Source of the DNA: Ryuthela nishihirai
Taxonomy: Eukaryota; Arthropoda; Arachnida; Araneae; Heptathelidae
Reading direction: 5' to 3'
Assembly: GCA_038380435.1 (NCBI GenBank)
Contig: JAWZYU010000019.1
Location: 27,181,801-27,245,800, forward strand
Length of the DNA: 64,000 nucleotides
The notes under the pieces are model-generated. The model saw only the letters and a list, made by a program, of their open reading frames with translations, was not told the DNA's origin and made no database searches. Position numbers and translations under genes: made by a program. Shown one piece after another: positions 1 through 11,107 of the stretch (positions are counted from its first letter, which is position 1; the number at the start of each line of letters is the position of its first letter).

Positions 1-735
1 TTTACTAGAGAAGAGTTTTGGGAAGCTCCACTACTCTTTCTTGCATTGTTCACGTTAATGTAAAATTAGATAGGAATTTTAGTTATAAATCCTTGCTCTC
101 ACGAATCAAAGTTGCTGATCACTATTTTATTTCGTTATTACTAAGCTGAAATAAATCAGTGTGTGAATACGCAACAGGTAATGAAAAATATTTGAAATAT
201 GACCATAAAATATTATTAATTCAATACGATGAGATTAATTCCATAATGATAGAAAGACGTCCGTGGGTATGGAGGTGGATAGAGAGATTACATGGAAAGT
301 TTTCATACGGAATCTCTAAACACCATTTCGTAGTCTGTCGTAAGCTTTCTCTTCAAACGCAGTAATGCAATATTCCGTCTGGCATTTATTTGACGTGACG
401 TATTTGATTCCTGGATTATACAGGATTGCGTCATGAATTTTTCAACATAATAGGCCATAGTTTCTCGTTACGTGTAAAATTTTCCCTGGTTCCAACTGCA
501 TGGGGAAACGTATCTCCAACGATCTGCCGGTGGTTGAATAAAAATCTGAAAACTACTTTCGAAGCGCTTTTCCATGTTAGAGTATGAATTTGTTTTTATT
601 GAGATTTATTAAATAATCCTTCATAGTCTTCAGTTATGGAATGCACGTTTGGAGTACACTGGTGGCACGTTTGGATACACTGGTGCATAAAGCCTAAGTT
701 ACAAGCATAAAAATTGATATATCAACATAACGACT
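1..735. other. No gene recognised
   Basis: AT-rich sequence with only short open frames and no family resemblance that I can see. It lies upstream of the Tc1-like remnant. Confidence 0.6.
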
Positions 736-737
736 GT

Positions 738-1299
738 CTGAAATTTAATGAAATTATGTAGAGAGGTACATCAGACCTTGACAAAGAACATATACAGAAA
801 GGAAGCCACTCGGACAGTGCGTAGGCACATGCAAAACGTGACGCACATAAGGCACATTACAAAAGAGAGCGCAGATACAGCGTTCGTCATATCGTACCTC
901 AGAAGCTCCAAAGTACATCAGCTTGAAAAAGATGTTGGAGAACATGCTGATGAATACCAGAGTCACTTGGGGGATTCGGAGAGGCTGATAGCCATTGGTT
1001 AGATTTTGACGGGACAGACCCAATCTGCATCAGCCAGAGCGCATAATGTCTCTCAGATGGTCATCTGCAGGCTATGGCGACAATATCAGGAATCCGGGAA
1101 TGTGTCTCAAAAACCATCTCTGGGCTGGCCAAGGGTCACAACATCCCAGAAGAATCGATGTCTGACCTTAACAGTGATGAGACATAGGGAGATGACAGCC
1201 AGACAACTCTCTGTTGAGCTTGACTCTGCTTCAGATACGATGAGTCAAAAACTGTATCCAGACGACTTTGTGAAATGGATCTGTATGCTAGGAGATTGA
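738..1299 (+). pseudogene. Tc1-like transposon remnant: left end and transposase N-terminus
   Basis: In life a Tc1/mariner transposase cuts and pastes the element at TA sites. The open frame at 1006-1299 reads as the paired helix-turn-helix DNA-binding region: GQTQSASARAHNVSQ, then LWRQYQESGNVSQKP (the linker between the two helix-turn-helix units), then a TSQKNR..LT..R..TARQLS stretch as in Tc1-family proteins. The same frame continues upstream (748-1002, ending DSERLIAIG) across a stop at 1003-1005, so the gene is dead. No DDE catalytic region follows. The start, about 738-795, resembles the long terminal repeat of the 509-bp element at 38049 (shared TGAAATT, GGTACA and GACAAAGAA blocks), so it is probably the left end of a related element. 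Family assignment is by motif; the right end was not found. Confidence 0.7.
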
Positions 1300-1373
1300 T
1301 GGTTTGCCTCTTCCTCACCCCGTATAAATGAGGGTTCGAAGGACTTGGTGCAGGCAACATAACATCTGGAACA

Positions 1374-1550
1374 TAGGTCCCGATCTAGAAAAATATCGAG
1401 GTGTGGAGGGGGGGGGGGGGGACAAGAATGTAATCGAGCTGCAAAATGTAAAAGAATGGACCAAGAGATTGAGTTTCCAATGCAGTATAACATTTTCCCA
1501 TCGTTTTAAAGGTGATAAATATCGTGTGTAAACGTTCATCGTGCTCATCA
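1374..1550 (+). repeat. G-tract repeat family, copy 1
   Basis: Starts GTCCCGATCTAGAAAAA, then a long G run (1408-1421), then a block including TTCCAATGCAGTATAA. The same order of blocks occurs at 12030, and the opening block again at 24272. No coding potential; probably a non-autonomous element of unknown class. Confidence 0.5.
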
Positions 1551-1563
1551 CTAATCATGCTGC

Positions 1564-1641
1564 AGTTGTCGGAGAAGAAATCTAAGTGGGAATGGAGAAA
1601 ATGGTTCTTTAATCCCACCTAGATTTCTATCTCCGACAACT
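1564..1641. repeat. Short inverted repeat (hairpin)
   Basis: Arms 1564-1591 and 1613-1641 are reverse complements with about one mismatch and one indel, around a 21-base loop. Both arms contain the block AGTTGTCGGAGA. An AT run follows. It may be a tiny MITE; no target duplication is clear. Confidence 0.6.
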
Positions 1642-1807
1642 ATATATATATAATTATATTGCAGCCAAGTTTGTTATACAGAGATAACATGTCCATAACC
1701 AGTTTCTTGTAGTTGTCTGCCCTGACATTCCCAAGGAATTTAGTTGACACCAGATGAAACACCTCCCAAACCTTTTTGTCGTCACCCTGAAGCAGGTTTT
1801 CGAACAT

Positions 1808-3196
1808 CTAGTCTTTGAATAGCTTGCGGATCTGACAAAAATTCACAAAAATTCCCTCTTTAATTTTCTCTTTACTGAGTCGAGAGAATTTGTCAGCCAA
1901 GTGCTTGAAAGCTGATGCAGTCCAGTCCATGGCTTTCATGAAGTTTTTCATCACATCGAGTTTGATGTGTAGGGACGGTAGCAGGATTTTGTGCGTTTCT
2001 GCCAGTGCTGGGTGTTCTACATTCTTCTCTCTGACCTTCAAAGATTTCCTCTGAGGCCAGTTTCTCTTCACATAGTGCAAAGTTTGCTCGGCTATCCCAT
2101 TCACATACGAAACAGCAGTACTTCGTATATCCCAGCTGCAGAATCATCAACAGAGTCACTATCTTCAAGTCACAACAGAGATACTAGCCATACTTACTGT
2201 ATTGAAGACAGTTCAACAGCTGTATTAGGTTGTCATAGGTTTCTTTCAGGTAAACAGCATGTCCAACTGCAATGGATGGAAGTCGATTTCCATTATACAG
2301 CAACACCACCTTGGGACTCAATTTCGAGAAGTTTATGAATAGTCGCCATTCTTGAGGATCATATTTGATTCCGAGGGCATTCATCAGGCTATCTACATCA
2401 TAGCAGAACACAAGGTCATCTTCCTTTCTGAAGTAAGGCATAAACTGGTCATGACGAGTTCGAAATGAAGTCACTTGGACATTTGCCTTGAGAATATTCC
2501 AATGTTTAAGTCTTGATCCAAGGAACTCTGCTTTGGCCTTGGACAGCTCCAGATCGCGAACAACATCGTTCATTTCTTCTTCGGTGAGAATGTGTGCCAC
2601 AGATGACACACCATGGAGACGTATGGATCATCATTAGACACCGAAGGCTGCGGAGAACCCGACGTCGGTTCACCTCCCTCCTCATCGTCTGAATCGATGG
2701 AAAATTCTTTTGCAGGTTCAGAAATAGGAAGGCCTTCACTGTGTGGAACTGGCTGGAGAGCAGATTGTATATTCTAGTACACTATTCTCCACTTCTTTTT
2801 CCTTGTGATGCCTCCAGAAACAGGTGGAACCATGCAGAAGTAGCAGTCATTTGCATGATTGCTTGGCACTCTCCATACCATAGGAACAGCAAATGGCATC
2901 GCCACTTTTTCACCTTTCAGCTACTTCGGAAGATTTCTTGCAGACGTACTGCAGCATTTGTGTGGGACTTAGGACTTATTCCGGTCCTCGATCTTGCATT
3001 CAAAATAAAACTCATACACTGCTTTCACTATTGGAGTGATGGTCCATTTCTGGCTTGCAAACGTCACTTCCCCGCAAATGTAACAAAATGTATCTGCACT
3101 ATTAACACAGTTACGAGGCATCACTACTGCTGGATTAAAACTGCAAGGATCACTTGTGTTGTACTTATGACTCAGGGGTAAATGGGAGTCGCTCAA
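1808..3196 (-). pseudogene. Broken repetitive gene with N-terminal CxxC motif (transposon-like, class not assigned)
   Basis: Read from 3196 down to 1808. The N-terminus carries MPRNCVNSADTFCYICGE (a CxxC, possibly zinc-binding) and ends FECKIEDRNKS before a stop near 2970. The same frame continues to MPFAVPMVWRVPSNHAND and CYFCM (second CxxC), again with a stop. Then come an acidic Ser-rich stretch, LSKAKAEFLGSRLKHWN, the long open block 2184-2609, and, in other frames, LQLGYTKYCCFVCEWDS and LPSLHIKLDVMKNFMKAMD. I recognise this order from a protein repeated in many arthropod genomes, usually annotated as uncharacterised. Its repetitive nature suggests a mobile origin, but I do not assign a superfamily. 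At least two stops and two frameshifts make this copy non-functional. Confidence 0.65.
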
Positions 3197-3489
3197 AAGA
3201 CTTGCTCACCCTACGAGATGTCGCTTACAACTAACGATTGCATCATCTTTTGTCCGCGATCGTAAAGCCGCGATGTCATGACTCAACTACATTGCATCAG
3301 ACAATGATGCAATGCCTCCAGGGGTTGTGTGTATGGCGGGCTGATGCAATACAAAGCAATATGTTGCAATCTGGAGTTTAAAATATAGCGTTACGAAATG
3401 GTAACCTATGTACTCAATGCGGACTGAGTCGTTTACACATGACCATCTCTGTCTCTCCTAAACAAGAGCCAATCGACAAATTTCATTGT
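3197..3489. other. No gene recognised
   Basis: Noncoding. A small hairpin TTGCATCA/TGATGCAA lies near 3292-3313. Nothing else is supportable. Confidence 0.5.
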
Positions 3490-3680
3490 CATTTTCGTGT
3501 TCAGCACCTCGAAATTAGTAAAGATTGGCTATTTTCATTTTAAAGTCTTTTTGTGTGTTGCCCAGTGCATTTTGCCTCTATTACTCTTATTAGCATTCCG
3601 AAAGGAGGGGGGGGGGCACGGTCATGCTACATATGCCCTCGCCCCTCTGGCCCTGGTTTCATGCAACTTTCTTTATTACA
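3490..3680 (+). repeat. G-tract repeat family, right-end copy
   Basis: Contains TTAGCATTCCGAAAGGAGG followed by a G run and then GGCCCTGGTTTCATG. At 12190-12262 the matching blocks are CTAGCATTCTGAAAGGAA, a C run and TCTTGGTCCTGTGATG, so both look like the right half of one noncoding family. Confidence 0.45.
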
Positions 3681-4258
3681 TTTCATGCATTTATATATGT
3701 ATATTTTGTATCTTTATGCATATTTCATATTATTATTTTTACGTCTTATATTTATTGTAGTTCATGCATTTTTTTAAAGAAATTTTTAAAGACTTCTGAA
3801 ACGGCAGGGAAAATGTTATACTGAAACGGAAATCGAGTCCCACCAATTTGCACAACTATATATACATAATAATAATTTAAATATATAATGTACTAATCAT
3901 TATGTTATATCATCATTTTCATTATAATATTAATCAATTAATGCGCGTAATAAAATAAAAAAGGTATATTTCAAAACCTTAAAAGGCTATATGTTAAATT
4001 TAAATATAATATAAACGTAAAAGTTTTGAATAGTTAAGCAAAATTTTAAAAATTGTCTTAAAAGTTACTTTACGCTCTTAGTTGATTTTTGTCACAATCT
4101 ATGTTTTATTTTATTCCAGTTTGAAGGGAAAAGATCAGTCTGATTCAAAATTGATATAAGAAGGCATTGGGAATCTAAAACCATACAGAGAGTAATTGAC
4201 AAAATCGAAAGTGGTCTGAGATATTGTCATCAGGACACTGTGTCTCTTCAAGTTTGGT
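3681..4258. other. No gene recognised
   Basis: Very AT-rich with only short open frames. It borders the hAT-like element on the right. Confidence 0.6.
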
Positions 4259-4299
4259 GTGTAGAACAGTGGTTCTCAACCTTCTTCGCATCGCGGCAC

Positions 4300-4590
4300 A
4301 CTTAGCACTATATTCACTTAATTGCAACACACCTAATACTGCATTTACACCTAGTATTGTATTCACTTAATTTCAGCACACCTAGTACTGCATTTACACC
4401 TAGTATTGTATTCACTTAATTTCAGCACACCTAGTACTGTATTCGCTTAATTTCAGCACACTAGTACTGCATTCACTTAATTGCAGCACACCAAATACTA
4501 CATTCACACCTAGTACTGTCATCACTCATATCAATCACTCAATTTCACTACACCTAATACTGCATTCACTCAATTGCAGCACCCCTAGTA
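4300..4590. repeat. Imperfect minisatellite inside the hAT-like element
   Basis: Repeated variants of CACCTAGTACTGCATTCAC and TTAATTTCAGCACAC follow one another with slips of length. They form a noncoding tandem array that ends at the ATC-repeat tail of the RTE copy. Confidence 0.7.
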
Positions 4591-6275
4591 CTCATCATCA
4601 TCATCATCATCATCCTCAAGCAGCCATGGGCTACGGAGGTCCAACAAGACCGTGCAATTTAGTTCTCCAAGCAAGTCTATCCTGAGCTACATCTACTGCA
4701 TCTGTCCACTGCACACCAATTCTAACTAGGTCCTGTTTGACATTGTCTGCCCACCGCATCCTAGGTCTCACCTTCTTTCTGAGGCCTTTAGGCACACTGT
4801 TCATAACCCTATTCGCCAATCTATAATTATTCATACGGGCAACATGGCCAAACCAACGGAGTCTCTCTCTGCACAATATGCTGCTTAAAGGAGGTTGCAA
4901 ACTCCTTTGCCTAACCTCATCATTAGTTACAAAGTTGAACCACCTAATGCCCAAGATACTGCGTAAGCATCTGGAATCAAAAGCATCTAGTTTCCTGTTA
5001 TCTTGTTTACAAAGTGTCCAAGTTTCACTACCATAACTAACCCTAGAAAGAACCAAACTATTATACAGTCTAATTTTAGTCTTTAGGTGTATACGCCTAT
5101 TTCTCCACACTCTCCCTAGATTCTTAAAAGTCCCGGCAGCAATCCCTATTCGTCTGTTAATCTTATGCCGCACATCACCATTATCTGTTACATAGCTCCC
5201 AAGATAATTAAACTGTGACACCTGCTCAAGACTGCAACCATTCAGATTAACTGAATCCCAGCCTGCCTGACCAATTTTCATCACTTTAGTTTTCTCTCTG
5301 TTTATAACCAAACCTACTCTATTACCAGTCTCATCAACAGCACGAATGAAAAAGTTAATCTCATCAACATCATTCGCCAAAAGGGCTAAATCATCAGCAT
5401 AATCTAAATCAGAAATTTCGTATCTCCAGTCCATTTAAGGCCAAAATCTTTCCCTTGAAGTGAATTTCGCATAACATAATCAATAACCAAGCTAAAGAGA
5501 AAAGGAGACAAAATGCACCCTTGTCGAACACCAGAAGTAATGCTAAACTAATTGCTACAAGCCTTACCAACTCTCACACACGACTCAGTGTTATTATAGA
5601 GAGCTTTCATTATGTTAACTAACTTGTCTGGTATACCATATGATCTCACAATGAACCACAAATTATGACGATCAACAGAGTCGAAAGCCTTTTTGTAATC
5701 ACAAAGCTAGCAACCAAAGGTTTCTGAAACTCTAAACACTTCTCAAGAATCTACCTAAGTGAAAATATCTGATCCACACATCCCCTACCACTTCTGAATC
5801 CACATTGCTCATCACGCAATTGACTGTCAACCAGATTCTTAATTCTATTAAGCACAATCATGGAAAGAACTTTACCTGGAACAGAGAGTAGGCTGATTAC
5901 CCCTATAGTTATCACAAGAACTGCGATCACCTTTTTTGAAAATAGGGATAACAATAGCTCTGGTAAAATCCTTAGGAACCATGCCTTTATCATAAAAGAT
6001 ATTCAGAATTTCAGTCATCCAAGTGGTAACCGAAACATTCCCAGCTCTAAGCATTTCCATGGTAATTTCATCTACCCCTGGGGATTTATGTAGTTTAAGT
6101 TTAGAAACAGCCAAACATACTTCAGATTGTGTTATAGGGCCAACATTAAAGCCACCAATGCATCTATCATCATTGCAAACAATGGGAATTGAACTAACCG
6201 CATTGTTTAGAATATCACTGAAATGATCAGCCCACCTAGTCATGACAGAATCCTCACCTTCTATAACCTTCCGCA
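4591..6275 (-). pseudogene. RTE-type LINE, 5'-truncated: reverse transcriptase and C-terminus
   Basis: RTE LINEs encode an endonuclease plus reverse transcriptase (RT) for target-primed insertion. This copy, read 6275 to 4615, has RT blocks KSPGVDEITMEML, FKKGDRSSCDNYRG, LRDEQCGFRSGRG and LDYADDLALLANDVDE (the catalytic YADD), then WTLCKQDNRKLDAFDSRCL and a basic C-terminus rich in RPRMRWADNVKQDL that ends LVGPP. The longest open piece is 4631-5434 (267 aa). Several frameshifts separate the RT blocks, and the endonuclease half is missing because of 5' truncation. The 3' end is an ATC-repeat tail (4591-4614), as RTE elements often have. There is no RNase H domain. Confidence 0.85.
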
Positions 6276-6361
6276 TTCATTTAATTATGGTAGACCATAA
6301 ATATACATTTTAAATATTTTTTTCCATCGCCGCACACAGGTTGAGAACCGTTGCTCTAGAG

Positions 6362-7146
6362 AAGAAACAGGATATGTTGAGGAAAAACCTTGAACAGATC
6401 GCTGAAGGTTTTTCCTCAACAGAAGCGCAGCAGACTCTGCCTATATTTGCGAAAAGAGACAGAACACTGGCAGTCTAACAATTCTCTAGACAGCTGCAAA
6501 TATGCTCTGGTGTTCAGATTTCAATCCAAACTGTCAGAAATTGAAAAGCTGATACAATGTATTCCACTGAATCGTACCGTGAGGAAATTATGGTTTCAAG
6601 GAACACTGAAATTGGAGCTCTACTCAGTTGTCTAATTTTAAAATTTCTTCCAATTTTGAAAAACAAAAATGGTAATGTTATAGTATAGTTTTTTTATTAT
6701 AATTTCGATCTTTTAATTAGTCTTTTACAATTAAAATAAGCACCCTAAGGCCTATAATTATTTTTATCTCTTTTTATCTCCAATAAATTAACAGCTCTTC
6801 TTTTGCTGTTGATACTGAGTCCTGACACTTTTTTATCTAATTAAATAAACATTTTTTTCGTTGAAAAGAAAACATTTTCTGCTACCTGATCTTGTGTATC
6901 TGACTACTTCACCAGCGCACATGTCCCTCTATATGTAAGTTGCATGAGAAACTAGGACAATCCAAATAAAGCTTCTAGGTTATCTCCGTTCTTGGATAGG
7001 GAGAAGCTTCTTCCCTTAAAAAACACTATAGGTGAAGTATAGTAATTTATGAAAGCATTCATGCAAAGTCTGTGCTACTAACAATGGTAATTTATATACT
7101 TTTTTATTATAGTGCGATATCAGTTTGATTTTGAGTGGGCCTTCAG
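6362..7146. other. No gene; one perfect small hairpin
   Basis: A 17-bp perfect inverted repeat lies at 6375-6391 and 6405-6421 (arm TGTTGAGGAAAAACCTT). The rest is AT-rich with no recognised gene. Confidence 0.6.
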
Positions 7147-7547
7147 AACCCCTAATCTCGTGGGAAGAGCTCAGTCGGTAGCGTGCCAGGCTCGTAATCT
7201 GTAGTTCCCAGGTTCGAGTCCCAGCTGGGTCAGCGTTGAGATTTTTCTCCGCAAAATTCCCCGCCCTGCCCACGGTCAGTAGGGGACACCGATGGGCTTG
7301 GAAAGGACGCCGTCCGTCGGATGGGACGTTAAGCCGTGGCCCGTGTGCGGGAGAGCCATACCCTGTGCACGTTAAAGAACACGCTGGATGGCCTTGACGG
7401 GAGGCTACCATCTGTCTCCCAACAGCTGTTCCAGTGGATCCCCAACCTTCTCTGAGCCTTCGGGCTCCATGTGACCTGGCCATTTAGCCCATGGTGTGCA
7501 AAAAAGTGCCGCTCAGAGGTAAAACAACCCAACAACCCCTAATCTCG
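7147..7547 (+). mobile_element. SINE-A (tRNA-headed SINE), full length with target duplication
   Basis: Flanked by the 14-bp direct repeat AACCCCTAATCTCG-like block at 7147-7160 and 7534-7547. The head has a pol III A box (GCTCAGTCGGTAGCGTGCC) and B box (GGTTCGAGTCC), and the middle CTCGTAA loop resembles a tRNA-Thr(CGT) anticodon loop. The body runs on through a conserved segment to GTAAAACAACCCAAC at the 3' end, with no poly(A). It is copied by a LINE machinery in trans; the partner is not identified. This is the cleanest dated insertion in this part of the window. Confidence 0.85.
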
Positions 7548-7689
7548 CGGCATTTTGCCACGTATGTTGCTCTGTAGTACGCCCCTACTCAGCAAATTTG
7601 GGCTCGGACTCGAATAATTAAGCCCCAACTCATCTCCAATTTAGGGACTAATTTTTGGCAAATTATTGTCTAGAAAATTACATTGAAAA

Positions 7690-8035
7690 CGTTTTTGGAC
7701 ATTTTGCGGCGTATACGGAGGAGAAAGAATTAACGTCTGCGATCTTTATCGGTGAACGCACAGACCTTCATGTTTTAGAGAGAGAGATACCATGAATACA
7801 TTGAAATATCGGGATGACATCCTGGACCAATATTTAAGACCATACGTTGGAGCAAATGACGATTCATTCGTCTTAATGGAGGATAATAATATTACACAAG
7901 AGAAGAATCACTACCGATTACATAAAACTCCTGATATTGAAAGAATGGATCGCCCTGGATCTTATCAAACTTGCTTAGGATACACAGCAGTATCTGCCAG
8001 AAATTACCCTCTCTAAACGTTGTGGCAGAATGGAA
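7690..8035 (+). pseudogene. Tc1-like transposase fragment (catalytic middle)
   Basis: Reads GERTDLHVLERDTMN, YRDDILDQYLRPYVGAN, then SFVLMEDNN (second catalytic Asp region), DIERMDRPG and a degraded remainder. These match the order in Tc1-family transposases. The open part is 7792-8016. The N-terminal DNA-binding region and the third catalytic block are not recognisable, so it is a decayed fragment. Confidence 0.7.
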
Positions 8036-8135
8036 CGAAATTTTCCAGGAGACATTTCGAAATCATGATTAAAAGTATGAATCATAGTTATGTAATTTAC
8101 ATTTGAGTTCATGGAACACAAATATCCTAGTAGAG

Positions 8136-8240
8136 GGATGGAGATTGGCTCAGTCGATAGCACCCAATAATCGTAGTCTGCAGGTTCCAGGTTTGAATCT
8201 CAACTATGTGAACATTGATATTTATCTTCGCTAAACTCAT
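8136..8240 (+). mobile_element. SINE-A head fragment, diverged
   Basis: TTGGCTCAGTCGATAGCACC (A box) and CCAGGTTTGAATCTC (degenerate B box) are followed by a partial body to about 8240. An independent older copy directly before the next SINE. Confidence 0.6.
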
Positions 8241-8244
8241 TTAT

Positions 8245-8425
8245 GTTCTAGGGGTGGTAACGGCTCAGTCAGTAGCGCGCCCAAGCTCGTAATCTGCAGT
8301 TCCCAGGTTCGAGTTCCAGCTGGGCCAGCGTTGAGATTTATCTCCGCAGATCTCCCCGCCCTGCCTTCGGTCAGTAGAGGACACCGATGTGCTTGGAAAG
8401 ACCGTTGTCCGTCAGATGGGACGTG
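8245..8425 (+). mobile_element. SINE-A, 3'-truncated
   Basis: Head with GGCTCAGTCAGTAGCGCGCC and CCAGGTTCGAGTTCC, body to CAGATGGGACGT, then lost. The usual right half is absent. Confidence 0.75.
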
Positions 8426-8481
8426 ACCCAACCCTCTAGATATACAAATGTAAATGAATATAACAAATTATAATCCAGTTA

Positions 8482-8786
8482 TTGGGTTGTTTCACATCTG
8501 AGCGGCACGTTTTTGTTTTGCGCACACAATGGGCTAAATGGCCAGGTCACAAGGATCCCAAGGGCTCAGAGAAGGTAGGGTGGAGGAGGCCACTGGTCAG
8601 CTGTTAGGATACAGATGGGAGCCATACTCTCTATTAAAGTGCATAGGGTATGGTTCTCCCACACACAGGGCCACTGTTTTACATCCCATCCGACGGATAG
8701 CGACCTTTCCAAACCCATCGGTCTCCTCTACTGACCGAGGGCAAGGCAGGAAGTTTTACGAAGATAAATCTCACCTCAAATTATAA
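8482..8786 (-). mobile_element. SINE-A, head missing
   Basis: On the plus strand it begins TTGGGTTGTTTCACATCTGA (the SINE 3' end reversed) and continues through the body to the GATAAATCTCA block. The tRNA-like head is missing, as in 5' truncation during LINE-driven insertion. Confidence 0.75.
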
Positions 8787-8877
8787 TTGAGATCATTCAA
8801 AAAAGTTTACAAAGATTTAACACAGATACGTTCGTAACAATTCACGATATTAGACATTGATTAGAAATGGGGCGGAG

Positions 8878-9222
8878 GGAGGATTTGGCTCCATCGGTAG
8901 CGCGCTAGGCTCATATTTTTCATTTCCAAGACTGGAGTCTCACCTGAGCCAGCGTTGAGATTTATCTCCTCTAAATCCCCACCCTGCTCTCTGTCAGAAA
9001 GGGAACACCCGATAGTCTTGGCAGCCCAACAGATGGGACGTTAAGCGGTGCTCAGAAGAGTCATACCCTGTGTAAATTAAAGAATACACTAGATGGCTTT
9101 GACAGGAGGCTTCCTAGAAACTGTACAGTGGCTCCTCTTCCTCAACCTTCTCTGAATCCTTGATGTCCTTACGATATCGCCATTTAGCCCATTGTGTGCA
9201 AAAAAAGTGCGGCTGAGCGGTA
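8878..9222 (+). mobile_element. SINE-A, old diverged copy
   Basis: Head GGCTCCATCGGTAGCGCG, weak B box, GAGCCAGCGTTGAGATTTAT, and the right end GCGGCTGAGCGGTAAAC. More substitutions and deletions than the 7147 copy. Confidence 0.7.
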
Positions 9223-10044
9223 AACTAAAAAAGAAATATTTTGATTAGAAAGCAAGCCACTTACTTAGTAACTATTCGAGGCTGTCCACTGTTCAGCTAC
9301 CGTTAGACACTGACTGTAGTGTCTTCTTCTGAAGTAGTGCTGTAGTGTCTTCTTCTGACGTACGAGGAGGCGGTTCTAGATAACTAGCCCTTCGCCTGCT
9401 TTGTCATCTTCTGATATCACGGCCCCAATGTTTTGCTGATGATGCAGTACGACACCAAGATTCACGACAACCTCGTAAATTAATGACACTTCTTACTTCG
9501 AAAGAAACACGCTGCTCTTGCAATATTTGCTCTGCACTCTTTTTAAGGCTACTTTCTATCGGTCATGTGGAGTCGTAAAAGGAACTTAACTGCTGTGTTT
9601 TTGCTTGTTTCCAATTTGTTTGCAAGAACGATTCACAGAGAATAATAAAAGATGTCAAAACACGCAGAAGTCATTCCTACGCTCATCGAATAGGATACGC
9701 TCGCAGCAAAACAAATACACAAAATAACTGATGTAAGAAAGAGAACATGGCGAAATATGTAATAAAAAAAAGTATATAACTTGTTCACGTTTAAAAATCT
9801 ACTTTACTGTTGGTTATTGAGAAACACAAATAAACGTGAAATGATTAATTTCAACCAAGATACTCTTGGCCATCGTTGCGGAAAGCATGAAAATAATCTT
9901 CATTTCGTTACTGTCAGAAAGATGAAATTATGCTTTGAAATTTGAGTGAGCTATGTTTAGTCATGCTTTTCATTACATTGTACAGTTCAGTTATTAAACT
10001 CAAGTTACAAGGTCTAAGAGCATCTGGGGGAAAAAACAAGCACT
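9223..10044. other. No gene recognised
   Basis: Mixed noncoding sequence. The only structure seen is a short local duplication of CTGTAGTGTCTTCTTCTGA at about 9313 and 9342. Confidence 0.6.
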
Positions 10045-10431
10045 CGGGTTGAGTTGTTTTACCTCTAAGCGGAATTTGTTTTTGCACACAACAAGCTAAA
10101 TGACCAAGTCACAAAGACCCCAAGGACTTAGAGAAAGTTGAGAATCTACTGAACATCTTTTAGAAGACTGATGGGAGTCTACTGTACTGTCAACGCCATC
10201 CAGAGTGTCCCGTGCACAGGGTATGGTTCTCCAGTACATGGGTCCACGGCTTAATATCCCAGACGATGGACGATGACCTTTCCAAGCCAAACTGTAACCA
10301 CTTTCTCCTCGAGGGTAGAACGTGGATGAGCGGAGAAAATTCTCAACACAGGCCCATTGGCGACTCGAACTGAAAAGAGCAGATTACAGACTTGGCGCAC
10401 TACCGGCTAAGCCATACCCCGCCCCTAAAGC
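10045..10431 (-). mobile_element. SINE-A, near full length, diverged
   Basis: Plus strand begins GGGTTGAGTTGTTTTACCTC and ends in the reversed head (ACTACCGGCTAAGCCATACC). All segments are present in reverse order. Confidence 0.8.
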
Positions 10432-10585
10432 ACATATAAAAAGATCGGTATTTTTAAATATTTATTATTTTGCATTTTTGTGTAGTAGCAACTTCAGAGA
10501 GAACTATATCACCGAAAACACCTCTCTATACCCTGCTTTGGAGAAAATATTTGTTACACTTCCTATGCTACTCTTCCATTTGTAA

Positions 10586-11107
10586 TACCCCATGACATCT
10601 TCAATGTCAGAAGGTTTCTAAGTAACAAGAAGACAAAGGTAATCACCCCATGACATCTTCAATGTGAGAAGGTTTTTAAGTAACAAGAAGACAAAGGTAA
10701 TCACCCCATGACATTTTCGATGTCAGAAGGTTTTTAAGTAACAAGAAGACAAAGGTAATCACCCCATGACATTTTCAATGTCAGAAGGTTTCTAAGTAAC
10801 AGGAAGACAAAGGTAATCACCCCATGACATTTTCAATGTCAGAAGGTTTCTAAGTAACAGGAAGACAAAGGTAATCACCCCATGACATTTTCGATGTCAG
10901 AAGGTTTTTAAGTAACAAGAAGACAAAGGTAATCACCCCAGGACATTTTCAATGTCAGAAGGTTTTTAAGTAACAAGAAGACAAAGGTAATCACCCCATG
11001 ACATTTTCAATGTCAGAAGGTTTTTAAGTAACAAGAAGACAAAGGTAATCACCCCATGACATTTTCAATGTCAGAAGATTTTTAAGTAACAAGAAGACAA
11101 AGGTAAT
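10586..11107. repeat. 58-bp minisatellite, 9 units
   Basis: Units start near 10586, 10644, 10702, 10760, 10818, 10876, 10934, 10992 and 11050, exactly 58 bp apart. Each has ACCCCATGACATTTTC then AATGTCAGAAGG then TAACAAGAAGACAAAGG. The first part holds a small palindrome TGACATT/AATGTCA. Units differ by a few substitutions only. It abuts the body of SINE-B on its right. Confidence 0.95.

Larger units (their letters stand above)
4267..6353. mobile_element. hAT-like nonautonomous element interrupted by an RTE LINE
   Basis: Left end CAGTGGTTCTCAACCTT and right end GGTTGAGAACCGTTG are inverted repeats of the type seen in hAT-superfamily MITEs. Flanking 8-mers GTGTAGAA (4259-4266) and CTCTAGAG (6354-6361) agree at 5 of 8 positions, weak support for the 8-bp duplication hAT elements make. 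Inside are a minisatellite (4300-4590) and a minus-strand RTE LINE (4591-6275). No hAT transposase is present. Confidence 0.6.

Noticed and set aside
4591..6275. Separate host genes from the plus-strand frames over RTE copies
   Set aside because: They are antisense shadows; the minus-strand frames carry RT motifs.
7160..7235. Functional tRNA gene
   Set aside because: A and B boxes are good, but the acceptor ends do not pair and the sequence continues into the SINE body shared by a dozen loci.
10586..11107. CRISPR-like array
   Set aside because: Units are contiguous with no unique spacers, and the DNA is eukaryotic.
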